This document shows positions 54,573-63,718 of a DNA stretch of 64,000 bases, piece by piece. How positions within the stretch are numbered: position 1 is the stretch's first letter; the number at the start of each line of letters is the position of its first letter. This DNA is from Acinetobacter lwoffii. Lineage in GTDB: Bacteria; Pseudomonadota; Gammaproteobacteria; Pseudomonadales; Moraxellaceae. Where the stretch lies: assembly GCF_024129735.1 (NCBI RefSeq), contig NZ_JAMXXK010000001.1, positions 62,001 to 126,000 on the forward strand, given 5' to 3'. The notes under the pieces are model-generated. The model had not been told where the DNA came from, searched no databases, and saw only the letters and a list, made by a program, of their open reading frames with translations. The translations under genes were made by a program, and so were the position numbers.

Positions 54573-55427
54573 TTAAATCGCTTTGATATGACCGGTGACA
54601 TGCGGTTTTTGACTCTTACTGTTTCGAATCAGGAAATCTGTCTCATTCGCTGCCTGCGCGGTCAGGAACTCAACTTTAGATGGCAAGTACATCGGCAACT
54701 TGAACCAGACATCAACTTCATAAGCATCTGGCAATGACAGATTCGCCAGTGCTTTGGCTTTGCTCCACATACCATGTGCAATTGCCTGTTTAAAGCCAAA
54801 GGCTTTCGCTGTAACTGCATGAATATGAATCAGGTTAAAGTCACCTGAGGTCATGGCATAACGGCGACCCGTATTCTCCGAGATGCTCCATTCATTATTC
54901 AGTTTGTATTCTGGCGCTTGGCTTTCTGCAGGTTTAGCAGCCGCTTTAGCATTGGTCTTTTGACGTGACAGATAAGTGGTTAATGCTTCAACTACGACCT
55001 CACCTGCCACTTTGACTGTAGTAATGAAATCAAACTGAACGCCTTTATCATGTGGCTGTAATTCACCAAATTTGCATGATAGGGTCAAGGTTTCATTGAC
55101 GCCGATTTTACGGTATTGCTTCACTTGGTTACGGATATGTACCAGACCCAAGATCGGAAACGGAAATGCTTCTGAAGTCATCATGTGCATTTGTAGACTT
55201 TGTGAAAGCACCGTCAGATAGATTGCTGGAATATAACCATTATTTTTAAAACCGCAGACTTCATTATAGGCTTTCAGATGTTTTTGATCGACCTTGAATG
55301 AATCCACCACATATTCAACTTGCGGTAGAACTTTTTCAGCTTTCGGCTTTTTAAAAATCAAGCCTTGAATCACTTTTGGATAGGCTAAATAAGGTTTTGG
55401 AAGTTGACTAAAATGGCGCGTATTCAT
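54573..55427 (-). CDS. MaoC-like acyl-CoA dehydratase
   Basis: 284 residues in a double hotdog layout. The C-terminal half contains the hydratase 2 motif YAMTSGDFNLIHIHAVTAKAFGFKQAIAHGMW, with the catalytic Asp and His. The N-terminal half is a degenerate hotdog. It hydrates trans-2-enoyl-CoA to (R)-3-hydroxyacyl-CoA or the reverse. Directly downstream of the large FabG-type gene on the same strand and close to a divergent thiolase, forming a three-enzyme set. The repeat at 55455-55565 lies between it and the FabG gene. Confidence 0.88.
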   Translation of the reverse strand: MNTRHFSQLPKPYLAYPKVIQGLIFKKPKAEKVLPQVEYVVDSFKVDQKHLKAYNEVCGFKNNGYIPAIYLTVLSQSLQMHMMTSEAFPFPILGLVHIRNQVKQYRKIGVNETLTLSCKFGELQPHDKGVQFDFITTVKVAGEVVVEALTTYLSRQKTNAKAAAKPAESQAPEYKLNNEWSISENTGRRYAMTSGDFNLIHIHAVTAKAFGFKQAIAHGMWSKAKALANLSLPDAYEVDVWFKLPMYLPSKVEFLTAQAANETDFLIRNSKSQKPHVTGHIKAI

Positions 55428-55454
55428 ACTGAACCTTTAAAATATTCTTTTCAT

Positions 55455-55565
55455 TTATATATGAGTGGATTTCTCTCTCCCTTTGGGAGAGAGTTAGAGA
55501 GAGGGCTAAAAAAAGGCCCCTAATCTCCCTCTCCTAAATCCTCCCCCTGAGCTTCAATAAAAGCG
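55455..55565. repeat. Palindromic G/C-rich intergenic repeat
   Basis: Contains CTCTCTCCC/GGGAGAGAG with a TTT loop (55473-55493), then GGGCTAAAAAAAGGCCC and a run of CTCC/CCCTCTCC blocks. Similar in style to the repeat near folB. Lies between two genes of one strand. Confidence 0.55.
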
Positions 55566-55585
55566 CAAGAGAGAATTTGAATGCT

Positions 55586-56977
55586 TTAAGCCCCTAAAAG
55601 ACTTTGACCACATACACGTATCACGTTGCCATTTAAACCTGTTGATGCAGTAGCAGCAAACATTGCAATCGTTTCTGCAACATCGACAGGTAGACCGCCT
55701 TGACTCATCGAATTCATACGGCGGCCCGCTTCACGGATCGCAAATGGAATCGCAGCCGTCATTTGTGTTTCGATAAAGCCCGGTGCAACGGCATTAATGG
55801 TTATACCATTTTTTAAAGTTGGTGCTGTGAATTTCACCACACCAATCACACCCGCTTTAGACGCTGCATAGTTGGTTTGACCCAGGTTACCTGCAATGCC
55901 TGAAATTGAGGATACACAGATAATACGACCATTGGCATTTAGACCATCGTTGGAGATTAAATAGTCATTTACACGTTCAATCGCAGACAGGTTGATGTTA
56001 ATCACCAGATCCCATAGCTCAGGCTTCATATTGGCCAAAGTCTTGTCACGGGTAATACCGGCATTGTGCACAATAATGTCCAGACCACCCTGCTCAGCTG
56101 CTGCCGCTTTGATTTTCTCACCTGCATCTGCAGCAGTAATATCAATAGCTAAAGTTGAACCGCCAATTTCACCGGCTACACGATCAAGGTCCGCTTGCTG
56201 CTGCGGAACATCCAGACAGATGACATGTGCACCATCACGTGCCAATACATGAGCAATCGCTTCACCAATACCACGGCTCGCACCGGTTACTACAGCAGTT
56301 TTGCCTGCTAATGGTTTAGTCCAGTCCACATCCACTTTTTCAGCAGGTGAAACACGGATCACCTGACCAGAAACATAGGCAGACCGTGGAGAAACTGCAA
56401 AACGTAAAGCAGACTCAAGATTTGCTTTAGCACCAGCATCTACATAGATCAGGTTCGCTGAAATTCCCTTTTTAAACTCTTTACCCACAGATTTTACAAA
56501 ACCTTCCAGTGCGCGTTGAGCAATGGACTGGCTGACTGATTTAGCAGTTTCAGGCGTAGTTCCTACAATCACGACACGGCCAGAACTTTGGATTTGACGT
56601 GCAATCGGGTTGAAGAAATCATAAAGTGATTTTAACTGTTCTGAGTTTTCGATTCCTGAAGCATCAAAAATGACAGCTTTGAATTTTGATTCTTTATCGC
56701 CTGGATTAAATGCACCCAGATTCAGTCCAGCTGATGCAGCAGCCTGTTGTAATTCAGCATTGTTACCTGCATAGCTATTGGCATGAATATTTGCCAGAAC
56801 CTGAGCAATAGCACCAGTCAAGGTACTTGCCGGTGCTGCTCCAAACAATACTGCACCTTTGACTACAGGTGTAGCAGACTCAAAACGCTCTAAAGAAGTT
56901 GGGGATGGCAGACCCAAATTTTTAATGACAAATTTACCAATAGGAGATTTTGCAAAAGTTTGGTACTGATCAGTCAT
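55586..56977 (-). CDS. High-molecular-weight FabG (3-oxoacyl reductase)
   Basis: 463 residues. The N-terminal 210 residues form a degenerate Rossmann-like domain and the C-terminal 250 are a normal SDR: TGASRGIGEAIA, NAGITRD, SSISGIAGNLGQTNYAASKAGV (Ser, Tyr, Lys) and the FabG ending GNVIRVCGQSLLGA. This matches the HMwFabG/FabG4 group, which reduces 3-oxoacyl-CoA or ACP with NADH. AGAGA precedes the ATG. Divergent from a thiolase and upstream of MaoC. Confidence 0.92.
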   Translation of the reverse strand: MTDQYQTFAKSPIGKFVIKNLGLPSPTSLERFESATPVVKGAVLFGAAPASTLTGAIAQVLANIHANSYAGNNAELQQAAASAGLNLGAFNPGDKESKFKAVIFDASGIENSEQLKSLYDFFNPIARQIQSSGRVVIVGTTPETAKSVSQSIAQRALEGFVKSVGKEFKKGISANLIYVDAGAKANLESALRFAVSPRSAYVSGQVIRVSPAEKVDVDWTKPLAGKTAVVTGASRGIGEAIAHVLARDGAHVICLDVPQQQADLDRVAGEIGGSTLAIDITAADAGEKIKAAAAEQGGLDIIVHNAGITRDKTLANMKPELWDLVININLSAIERVNDYLISNDGLNANGRIICVSSISGIAGNLGQTNYAASKAGVIGVVKFTAPTLKNGITINAVAPGFIETQMTAAIPFAIREAGRRMNSMSQGGLPVDVAETIAMFAATASTGLNGNVIRVCGQSLLGA

Positions 56978-57217
56978 GTTTATTATCTCTCATACAAATT
57001 AATTTTTGGTTGATCTAAAGTTATCCTTAAACTTCAGTATGATGCCAGACACTTATATTTCAATAGATCTACCAGTTTCCGCCCAATCATACTTGAGATA
57101 ACAGGCAGATGACTTGACCTAAGCGCAGTCTGTAATGTCATTGTAGTCAATACAGCTTATCTTCTTCTATGCTAATGTAACCGCCAAGAAGACGATCTAT
57201 TTGCCTGGTAAAGCCTT
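56978..57217. other. Divergent promoter region between FabG and thiolase
   Basis: 240 bases carrying the two opposite promoters. I see no clean -35/-10 pair or regulator site. Confidence 0.4.
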
Positions 57218-58735
57218 ATGAGCAAAACAACTCAAGATAATCCAGCAGTCGAGAACTCTGCGACAGAAACTGTGTCAAAACCATCAACGCGTAGCAAGCG
57301 TAGCACTAAAAATCCTGATACAGCCAATGCCACAGAAAAAAGTCCGGCTAAAACCACACGTACACGCAGTACATCTGCACGTACCAAAAAAACGACTTCA
57401 AGCCAACAAGATTCAACATCTATAACACAGACTTCTGTTCAACAGGAACCAAACATGAGCCAAAATACAGTTCGCCGCGTTGCTATTATTGGTGGTAACC
57501 GCATTCCATTTGCACGTTCTAACGGTGCTTACTTTACGGCATCCAATACTGATATGTTCACAGCAGCCCTGAATGGTCTGGTTGAACGTTTTAACCTTCA
57601 AGGTCAACGCTTAGGTGAAGTGGTTGCAGGTGCTGTACTGAAACACAGCCGCGATTTCAACATGACTCGTGAATGTGTACTAAATACTGCTCTTGCACCG
57701 GAAACCCCTGCTTATGACATTCAGCAAGCATGTGGTACTGGCCTTCAAGCGGCATTTCTGGTAGCGAACAAGATTGCTCTAGGTCAAATCGAAGTAGGCA
57801 TTGCAGGTGGTGTAGATACGACTTCTGATGCACCGATTGCTTTTGGTGACGGTTTACGTAAAGCATTACTTGAGCTAAATATCGCGAAAACTGCAAAAGA
57901 CCGTCTGAAAGCATTGACCAAGATCAATGTGAAAGACCTGATGGATGCACCAAAAAATGGTGAACCGCGTACAGGTCTGTCTATGGGTGATCATCAGGCG
58001 ATTACCACACTGGAATGGGGAATTTCCCGTGAAGCGCAAGATGAACTGGCTGCATCTTCACACCAGAAAATGGCTGCAGCTTATGAAGAAGGTTTCTTTG
58101 ATGACCTGATTACACCATTCTTGGGTCTTCAACGTGACAATAACCTGCGTGCTGATTCTTCAGTTGAGAAGCTGGCAAAACTTAAACCTGCTTTTGGTAA
58201 AGGTGATGCACGTACCATGACAGCGGGTAACTCTACACCGCTAACAGATGGTGCTTCTTGTGTGCTATTGGCTTCTGAAGAATGGGCGAAGGCAAATGGC
58301 CATGAAGTGCTAGCTTACCTGACTTTCCAGGAAACTGCCGCAGTTGATTTTGTCGAGAAAAAAGAAGGTCTGTTGATGGCGCCTGCATATGCCGTACCAC
58401 GCATGCTTGAGCGTGCAGGTCTGAAACTGCAAGACTTCGACTATTATGAAATTCATGAAGCTTTTGCATCTCAAGTATTGTCTACGCTGAAAGCTTGGGA
58501 AGATCCAAAATTCTGTAAAGAGCGTTTAGGTCTGGATGCACCTTTAGGTTCAATTGACCGTGCCAAACTGAACGTAAAAGGCTCTTCACTTGCTGCCGGT
58601 CACCCGTTTGCAGCAACTGGTGGTCGTATCATTGCGACAGCAGCAAAACTGATTAACCAGAAAGGTTCAGGCCGCGTACTGGTGTCGATCTGTGCAGCCG
58701 GTGGTCAAGGTGTGACGGCAATTATTGAAAAATAA
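57218..58735 (+). CDS. Acetyl-CoA acetyltransferase (thiolase) with N-terminal Ser/Thr/Lys tail
   Basis: 505 residues if started at 57218. Residues 1-79 are low-complexity (Ser, Thr, Lys, Arg, Ala). The thiolase core begins at M80 (MSQNTVRRVAIIGG, ATG 57455), which has AGGA at suitable spacing, so both starts are possible. Core motifs: nucleophile C172 in QQACGTGLQ, EIHEAFASQ, GHPFAATGGR and final Cys in SICAAGGQG. It condenses or cleaves acyl-CoAs. The neighbouring large FabG and MaoC suggest a chain-elongation or degradation set. Confidence 0.88.
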   Translation: MSKTTQDNPAVENSATETVSKPSTRSKRSTKNPDTANATEKSPAKTTRTRSTSARTKKTTSSQQDSTSITQTSVQQEPNMSQNTVRRVAIIGGNRIPFARSNGAYFTASNTDMFTAALNGLVERFNLQGQRLGEVVAGAVLKHSRDFNMTRECVLNTALAPETPAYDIQQACGTGLQAAFLVANKIALGQIEVGIAGGVDTTSDAPIAFGDGLRKALLELNIAKTAKDRLKALTKINVKDLMDAPKNGEPRTGLSMGDHQAITTLEWGISREAQDELAASSHQKMAAAYEEGFFDDLITPFLGLQRDNNLRADSSVEKLAKLKPAFGKGDARTMTAGNSTPLTDGASCVLLASEEWAKANGHEVLAYLTFQETAAVDFVEKKEGLLMAPAYAVPRMLERAGLKLQDFDYYEIHEAFASQVLSTLKAWEDPKFCKERLGLDAPLGSIDRAKLNVKGSSLAAGHPFAATGGRIIATAAKLINQKGSGRVLVSICAAGGQGVTAIIEK

Positions 58736-58754
58736 TCCGTTGACCGATCCAATT

Positions 58755-58784
58755 AAAAAGCCCCTCAATTGAGGGGCTTTTTTT
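58755..58784. terminator. Bidirectional terminator between thiolase and lipoprotein genes
   Basis: Twelve-base stem AAAAAGCCCCTC/GAGGGGCTTTTT, four-base loop, T-run on both strands. Confidence 0.93.
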
Positions 58785-58789
58785 ATGTT

Positions 58790-60973
58790 TTAGGGATTTG
58801 TTATTGGATTATTTTTAAAATATTCATCTACTTTATTCCATGGTGCAGTCGATGCCACACCTTTTACCATATTCTGGTTCACACCCTGACAAAGTGCGCT
58901 GTCCGGCGTCAAGTGAAAAGCATTCACATTTGGGTCCATATAAGGAATTGAACCTGGACGGCGCTGGAAATAGAAGTTTAACCCTTCGACCATAGCTTCA
59001 AAGCCATAATTCGACATGGCCCAGGCACTATTATGCCCGCCCCAATGATGACCAAATTCATGTGCAACAATTCGATAGCCAGATAATCTGTAATGGCCAT
59101 AGAACAACCATGTATCTACCCCCAAGACTGCACCCCCACCTAGACCACCGCCCATATGGGTAATACCAAGATTAATTTCATTGCGGTTAAGAATTTCCCG
59201 ATAGATCCGGACATAATCTTCTGGCTGAAAGAAACCATTCGGTCCTTCTACCTGACCATGATTGCCAAAAAAATCGTGTCCCATGACTGCTTTATGGTTA
59301 AACCATAAGGTTTCAAATTCTGGAGTACTCAGCATATAGGCCAGATTGGTCATCATCATGACCCATTCCCGGGCATAGACCGGCGTAATACGACACCATT
59401 TGTTCGGTTCATCATAGGTACCGAAATAAATTTTCCATTTGGCTTTAATCTGGTTCAGCTTTTTGACGTGCTCATCAGTCTCAGAGCTAATTTTCAGATC
59501 AAAAATATTGCTTGGATTTTGCGTGGTCTGACTCAGACCTGCTAGCTGGATCGAGCCTGTGCCATCGAGCAACGGGAAACGGGATTGATCGGTCAACTTG
59601 AGATCAAAGCTGGCATTCGAAAATGGCGTCAACTGATCCAGCTTCGCCAGAATCACCCAGTCTTCTGAGTTTTTAATCTTGGCACGAATCTGCAAATCAC
59701 GTACAGGGACAGCACTGTAGCTTTTCAAATGCAGGCGATTGCCATTTAGGGTTGCCGATAAAATCTTGTCCATATAGACATAACGCTGGCTGCTATTGGT
59801 CAAGGTTTCCCATGATTCACCATCCTGCAAGACACGGCTTCTTTCGCGCGCTTTAGATTCGGTTAAAATCATAGCTTGGTTTAGCTGTGTGGATTTATTC
59901 TGTTGCAAGGTCAGCATTGGCAGAATATGAATTTTCTGATTGGCCATGTGTAATAGATTCTGACCATAAATATAAAGATCGCTGGCCTTGGCTAGTCGGC
60001 TGCTCTGGGTTTGCCCTTTTACAATATAATCTCGGAAGGTATCCACACTTTTGTTGGGTAAGATAGAGTCTAAGTTAAAGGATTTTTCCTTGTAACTTTC
60101 TACAGTGCCATCATTTCGTGACACATAGACCAAGCCATCGTTATGACGATGCATGACTGCCGACAAATTGGTTTCTGTTAAAATGGGCGTAATATTATTT
60201 CCATTTTCCTGAATCTGATTGATATCGTGGACATAAGTCATACCATCCGGCAGGCTGGTATACAGATAGTCGCCCATGACCTCCATACGTGCATTACAGT
60301 TGCGTGCACAGCCCGGCAAGCTGAGCCGTGCAAATTTGCGGGCCTTTAAATGGTTTTGCGCTGTCACATCACTTTGACGCCAGACATTGATCCTGCCTTC
60401 AATATCAGGTACATACACATAACGGTCGTCAGCAGTCACTGCATTGCTATGTACCAGCGCGTAATTAAGCGCATCGCCCCACCATACACCTGTGCCGAGT
60501 GCCATAATGAAGTTCGGTTGCTCGCTATTAATATCTAAAACATCAATCCGGTTCGAGCCATAATTGGCCACATACAAACGCCCTGCTTGAATTTCCAGAT
60601 CATTCAGGCTATCCCATTTTTTGGCCAGACCCGAAATTTTCGTAAGATCAATCGCACTGAGTGCACGTTTTTGTTTTAAGTCATAACGTAAAATATTCGA
60701 TTCGGCCTGACTATTGGCAATATAAAGCACATCGCCATTCACCACCATGGCGGTGGGATTCCAGATTTTCAGACCAAAATTCCCTGCTGTTAATTCTGAA
60801 CCTACATCCAGAACCTTAAATTCCGCAATTTTGCTCAGTTGCTCTCCCGTACTGGGTGATGTCATTGAATCTGGCCCTGTTGGCTGTGAGGTACTGCTAT
60901 CGCTTCCTCCGCCCCCACAACCAGACATCAGCAACACGATGGACACTGACAAGATCGCTCGTCTAAATAGCAT
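58790..60973 (-). CDS. Lipoprotein with propeller-like region and HExxH zinc-protease motif
   Basis: 727 residues from the ATG at 60973 (GGGGA five bases upstream); a TTG four codons earlier is unlikely. Lipobox LMSGC followed by a Gly-rich and Ser/Pro linker. Residues about 45-340 have repeated strands such as GDVLYIANSQAESNILRYDL, AGRLYVANYGSNRIDVLDIN and DRYVYVPDIEGRINVW, typical of NHL/beta-propeller proteins. The C-terminal third carries VAHEFGHHWGGHN (HEFGH from residue 638) and a helix FEAMVEGL, fitting a zincin peptidase. I do not recognise a named family. It stands alone between terminators. Confidence 0.75.
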   Translation of the reverse strand: MLFRRAILSVSIVLLMSGCGGGGSDSSTSQPTGPDSMTSPSTGEQLSKIAEFKVLDVGSELTAGNFGLKIWNPTAMVVNGDVLYIANSQAESNILRYDLKQKRALSAIDLTKISGLAKKWDSLNDLEIQAGRLYVANYGSNRIDVLDINSEQPNFIMALGTGVWWGDALNYALVHSNAVTADDRYVYVPDIEGRINVWRQSDVTAQNHLKARKFARLSLPGCARNCNARMEVMGDYLYTSLPDGMTYVHDINQIQENGNNITPILTETNLSAVMHRHNDGLVYVSRNDGTVESYKEKSFNLDSILPNKSVDTFRDYIVKGQTQSSRLAKASDLYIYGQNLLHMANQKIHILPMLTLQQNKSTQLNQAMILTESKARERSRVLQDGESWETLTNSSQRYVYMDKILSATLNGNRLHLKSYSAVPVRDLQIRAKIKNSEDWVILAKLDQLTPFSNASFDLKLTDQSRFPLLDGTGSIQLAGLSQTTQNPSNIFDLKISSETDEHVKKLNQIKAKWKIYFGTYDEPNKWCRITPVYAREWVMMMTNLAYMLSTPEFETLWFNHKAVMGHDFFGNHGQVEGPNGFFQPEDYVRIYREILNRNEINLGITHMGGGLGGGAVLGVDTWLFYGHYRLSGYRIVAHEFGHHWGGHNSAWAMSNYGFEAMVEGLNFYFQRRPGSIPYMDPNVNAFHLTPDSALCQGVNQNMVKGVASTAPWNKVDEYFKNNPITNP

Positions 60974-61148
60974 TGAATTCCCCAATAAATTTAAAAATTA
61001 AAATAAAAAATCAAAGTCTTATAGCTTAATTTCTAGTTGGGTTCGAGCATAAAAAATGAGGACTTGATAAAGTCCTCATCGCTGAATATTTCACCTTTCG
61101 CATTCTGAAAAGGGAGTCTGAACTGTGTGGTATTTTTTATGGCATATT

Positions 61149-61586
61149 TTATGATGAGATTTTCCGATAATCCGGCTGTAGCCCCAGTCTGGCTTCTAGA
61201 TGATCATAAATCCACTGAAAAATGAAGGTATACACCAAGATACAAAGGGTCAAAGCCAAATCCAGCAGAAAGGCCTGAGCCAGACTCATGTATAAGGCAT
61301 AAGCCACCATCGGAATGGTCGCCAGCATCAAACCACCTTCAAAGCCAATTGCATGGGCAATCCGCACTTTAATGGTTCTTTTCAAACAATGTTTTGCTTC
61401 AAATTTTTCAAAATAATGATTAAACAGCATGTTCCAGAGTACTGAAGTCACAGCCATGGCAATTCCTAGCATACCTGTGACCTCAAGCGGCATATGCATC
61501 AACGTACTTAGCAGGACAGCGATCACGACCAGTAAAATGCCTTCATATAAGGCAGCATGAATCAGTCTTCTTTTGGAAATTAACAT
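61149..61586 (-). CDS. aceI: AceI-like PACE-family efflux pump
   Basis: 145 residues, four membrane helices in two bacterial-transmembrane-pair repeats. It starts MLISKRRLIHAALYEGILLV with the functional Glu at 15, and contains FNHYFEKFE, RIAHAIGFEGG and ILVYTFIFQWIYDHLE, close to A. baumannii AceI, a proton-coupled exporter of chlorhexidine and short-chain diamines. Divergent from a LysR regulator, as in aceI/aceR. Confidence 0.9.
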   Translation of the reverse strand: MLISKRRLIHAALYEGILLVVIAVLLSTLMHMPLEVTGMLGIAMAVTSVLWNMLFNHYFEKFEAKHCLKRTIKVRIAHAIGFEGGLMLATIPMVAYALYMSLAQAFLLDLALTLCILVYTFIFQWIYDHLEARLGLQPDYRKISS

Positions 61587-61639
61587 ATTAAATCAGCTCA
61601 ATTCATTACATGATGCAAGAATTTTATTTCTTTAAATCT

Positions 61640-61658
61640 GATTATTCGAGTTAGAATC
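61640..61658. promoter_or_regulatory. Candidate LysR-type operator between aceI and aceR
   Basis: GATT-N11-AATC inverted repeat with the T-N11-A core typical of LysR family boxes, 28 bases before the regulator's ATG in the 99-base divergent gap. Confidence 0.5.
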
Positions 61659-61685
61659 TATCAATAAAAATGAAAGATTAAAGAT

Positions 61686-62576
61686 ATGAATGTTAATCAA
61701 GAACAGCTGCTGATGTTTAAAAACGTGATGGAAACCGGTTCTTTCTCTGCGGCTGCCCGACAACTGGGTAAAGTCCCTTCAGCAGTCAGCATGGCCATTG
61801 CCAATCTGGAAATTGACCTAAATCTAGAACTGTTTCAGCGTATAGGTCGTGAACCGAAACCGACCGCACAGGCGCAGGTGCTGTATGAAAAAACCCAGCA
61901 ACTTCTGGTCGAGATGAACCAGTGGAAACAGCATGCTCAAGCCCTAAGTTCAGGCCTGGAATCTGAACTGAATATTGTGGTGGTTTCAGAATTGCTGCAT
62001 ACACGCTGGACCGATTATATCGTGTTGCTGGAACAGGAATTTCCTGCACTGCAAATCAATGTGTTTAGTGCACCTCAGGAAGATGCACATCGTATGCTGT
62101 TTGAAGGTTCAGCGCAGCTGGCTTTAATGTTTGAACGCGAACAGCTGGAAACACGGGAACAGTTTGTGGAGTTGAAACGTGAGGTACTGGTGGCTGTAGT
62201 CGCTAAACAGCATCCCTTAAGTCAGTTCGATCAAGTCAGTTATGAACAGATTTTGCAAAACAGGCAGATTGTGGTCGCCAGTCGGGATCGTACCATTAAA
62301 CCGGAACTGCTCTTTTCAAGACACTACTGGCGGACCGACAATCACCACTCGGCTTGCAGCATGATACGGCAAGGTCTGGGCTGGGGCGTGCTGCCACTCG
62401 AGATGCTGAATGAGCAGCCACATTTGCAAGATCAGTTACAGGTTCTCAACCTGCTCGATTTCACCCCAAAGTTTGAATATTTTGTTGACCTGGTCTGGAG
62501 CAGGGAAACCCGATTAGGCACAGCTGCTCATTTTTTGATTAATCACTTGCGCAAACAACGTAAAACTAGGCATTAA
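61686..62576 (+). CDS. aceR: AceR-like LysR-family regulator
   Basis: 296 residues. N-terminal winged helix-turn-helix (FKNVMETGSFSAAARQLGKVPSAVSMAIANLEIDLNLELF) and a LysR substrate-binding domain (VVVSELLHTRWTDYI, HRMLFEGSAQLALMFERE, GLGWGVLPLEML). In A. baumannii AceR activates aceI in response to chlorhexidine or diamines. Position and orientation match, so the assignment is by context plus family. Confidence 0.82.
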   Translation: MNVNQEQLLMFKNVMETGSFSAAARQLGKVPSAVSMAIANLEIDLNLELFQRIGREPKPTAQAQVLYEKTQQLLVEMNQWKQHAQALSSGLESELNIVVVSELLHTRWTDYIVLLEQEFPALQINVFSAPQEDAHRMLFEGSAQLALMFEREQLETREQFVELKREVLVAVVAKQHPLSQFDQVSYEQILQNRQIVVASRDRTIKPELLFSRHYWRTDNHHSACSMIRQGLGWGVLPLEMLNEQPHLQDQLQVLNLLDFTPKFEYFVDLVWSRETRLGTAAHFLINHLRKQRKTRH

Positions 62577-62665
62577 TCACAGAAATTCAACGACAGTCTA
62601 CTTGGTAAACCGGCCATTTATGATATATAAGAAAGCATAAGCAATAACCATAGAACTAGATCGTA

Positions 62666-63643
62666 ATGACATTAACTGCATTAAACCAATTAAAAAACTT
62701 GACGACCATTGTGGCAGACAGCAGTGATTTGAGTGCCATTGAAAAATTTCGTCCGCTTGATGCAACCACCAATCCATCGCTGATTACTGCAGCAGCGAAA
62801 CAACCTGAAAATCAGGCTTTGATTGAAGCTGCTTTTCAGCAGGCCCAGCAAGAAGGCTATACAGATGATGCCCTGATTGAACGTACCATTGATATTTTGA
62901 CGGTCAAATTCGGTGTAGAAATCTTAAAACTGATTGAAGGTCGTGTTTCAACGGAAGTCGATGCTTCGCTGTCCTTTAATACTGAAGCTACCATTGCCAA
63001 AGCCAAAGAGTTACTGGCACTTTATGCGCAATATGGAATTGACTCAGACCGCATTCTGATCAAGATCGCGTCTACCTGGGAAGGCATTCAGGCAGCGAAA
63101 GCACTGGAAGAACAAGGCATTCATACCAATCTGACTTTATTGTTTGGTCAGCATCAGGCCCATGCCTGTGCTGATGCCAAAGTAACATTAATCTCGCCTT
63201 TTGTCGGCCGTATTCTGGACTGGTACAAAAAAGCTGAAGGCGTTGAGTCTTACCCGATTGAAAAAGATCCGGGTGTACTTTCGGTTAAGCGTATTTATGA
63301 ATTTTATAAAGCGCATGGTATTCAGACTGAAATCATGGGTGCCAGCTTCCGCAGTATTGATCAGGTTCTAGGCTTGAGCGGCTGTGACCTGCTCACGGTA
63401 GCACCAAACCTGCTGGCCGAACTGGAAAATGATCAGCGTGAAGTGCAGGCCCAACTCTCAGCCAAAGATATTAAAGTTCAAGGTGAACTCAGCCCAATCA
63501 GCCCTGCCGATTTTGAAGCACAACTGAAACAGGATCCGATGGCCAGTGAATTATTGCAAGGCGGCATTGACGGTTTCATTAAAGCCCGTGAGCAACTGGC
63601 TGCTTTATTACGTGAAACTTTCCTGAGTACCACTGAGATTTAA
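62666..63643 (+). CDS. tal: Transaldolase
   Basis: 325 residues of the TalB type. Catalytic Schiff-base K133 in RILIKIASTWEG, DATTNPSLI near the N-terminus, HTNLTLLFGQHQAHACADA and ISPFVGRILDWYKK. It transfers a dihydroxyacetone unit between sugar phosphates in the pentose phosphate pathway. It stands alone with its own terminator. Confidence 0.96.
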   Translation: MTLTALNQLKNLTTIVADSSDLSAIEKFRPLDATTNPSLITAAAKQPENQALIEAAFQQAQQEGYTDDALIERTIDILTVKFGVEILKLIEGRVSTEVDASLSFNTEATIAKAKELLALYAQYGIDSDRILIKIASTWEGIQAAKALEEQGIHTNLTLLFGQHQAHACADAKVTLISPFVGRILDWYKKAEGVESYPIEKDPGVLSVKRIYEFYKAHGIQTEIMGASFRSIDQVLGLSGCDLLTVAPNLLAELENDQREVQAQLSAKDIKVQGELSPISPADFEAQLKQDPMASELLQGGIDGFIKAREQLAALLRETFLSTTEI

Positions 63644-63666
63644 AGAAAATTTAGCAAATTTCTCCA

Positions 63667-63700
63667 AGCCGATGTTGCTATAATGCCGCATCGGCTTTTT
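63667..63700 (+). terminator. Terminator of tal, overlapping a -10-like sequence
   Basis: Stem AGCCGATG/CATCGGCT followed by a T-run. The loop contains TATAAT (63679-63684), which could be the -10 of the next gene. Confidence 0.75.
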
Positions 63701-63718
63701 TGTTCATGCGAGTTTTTC

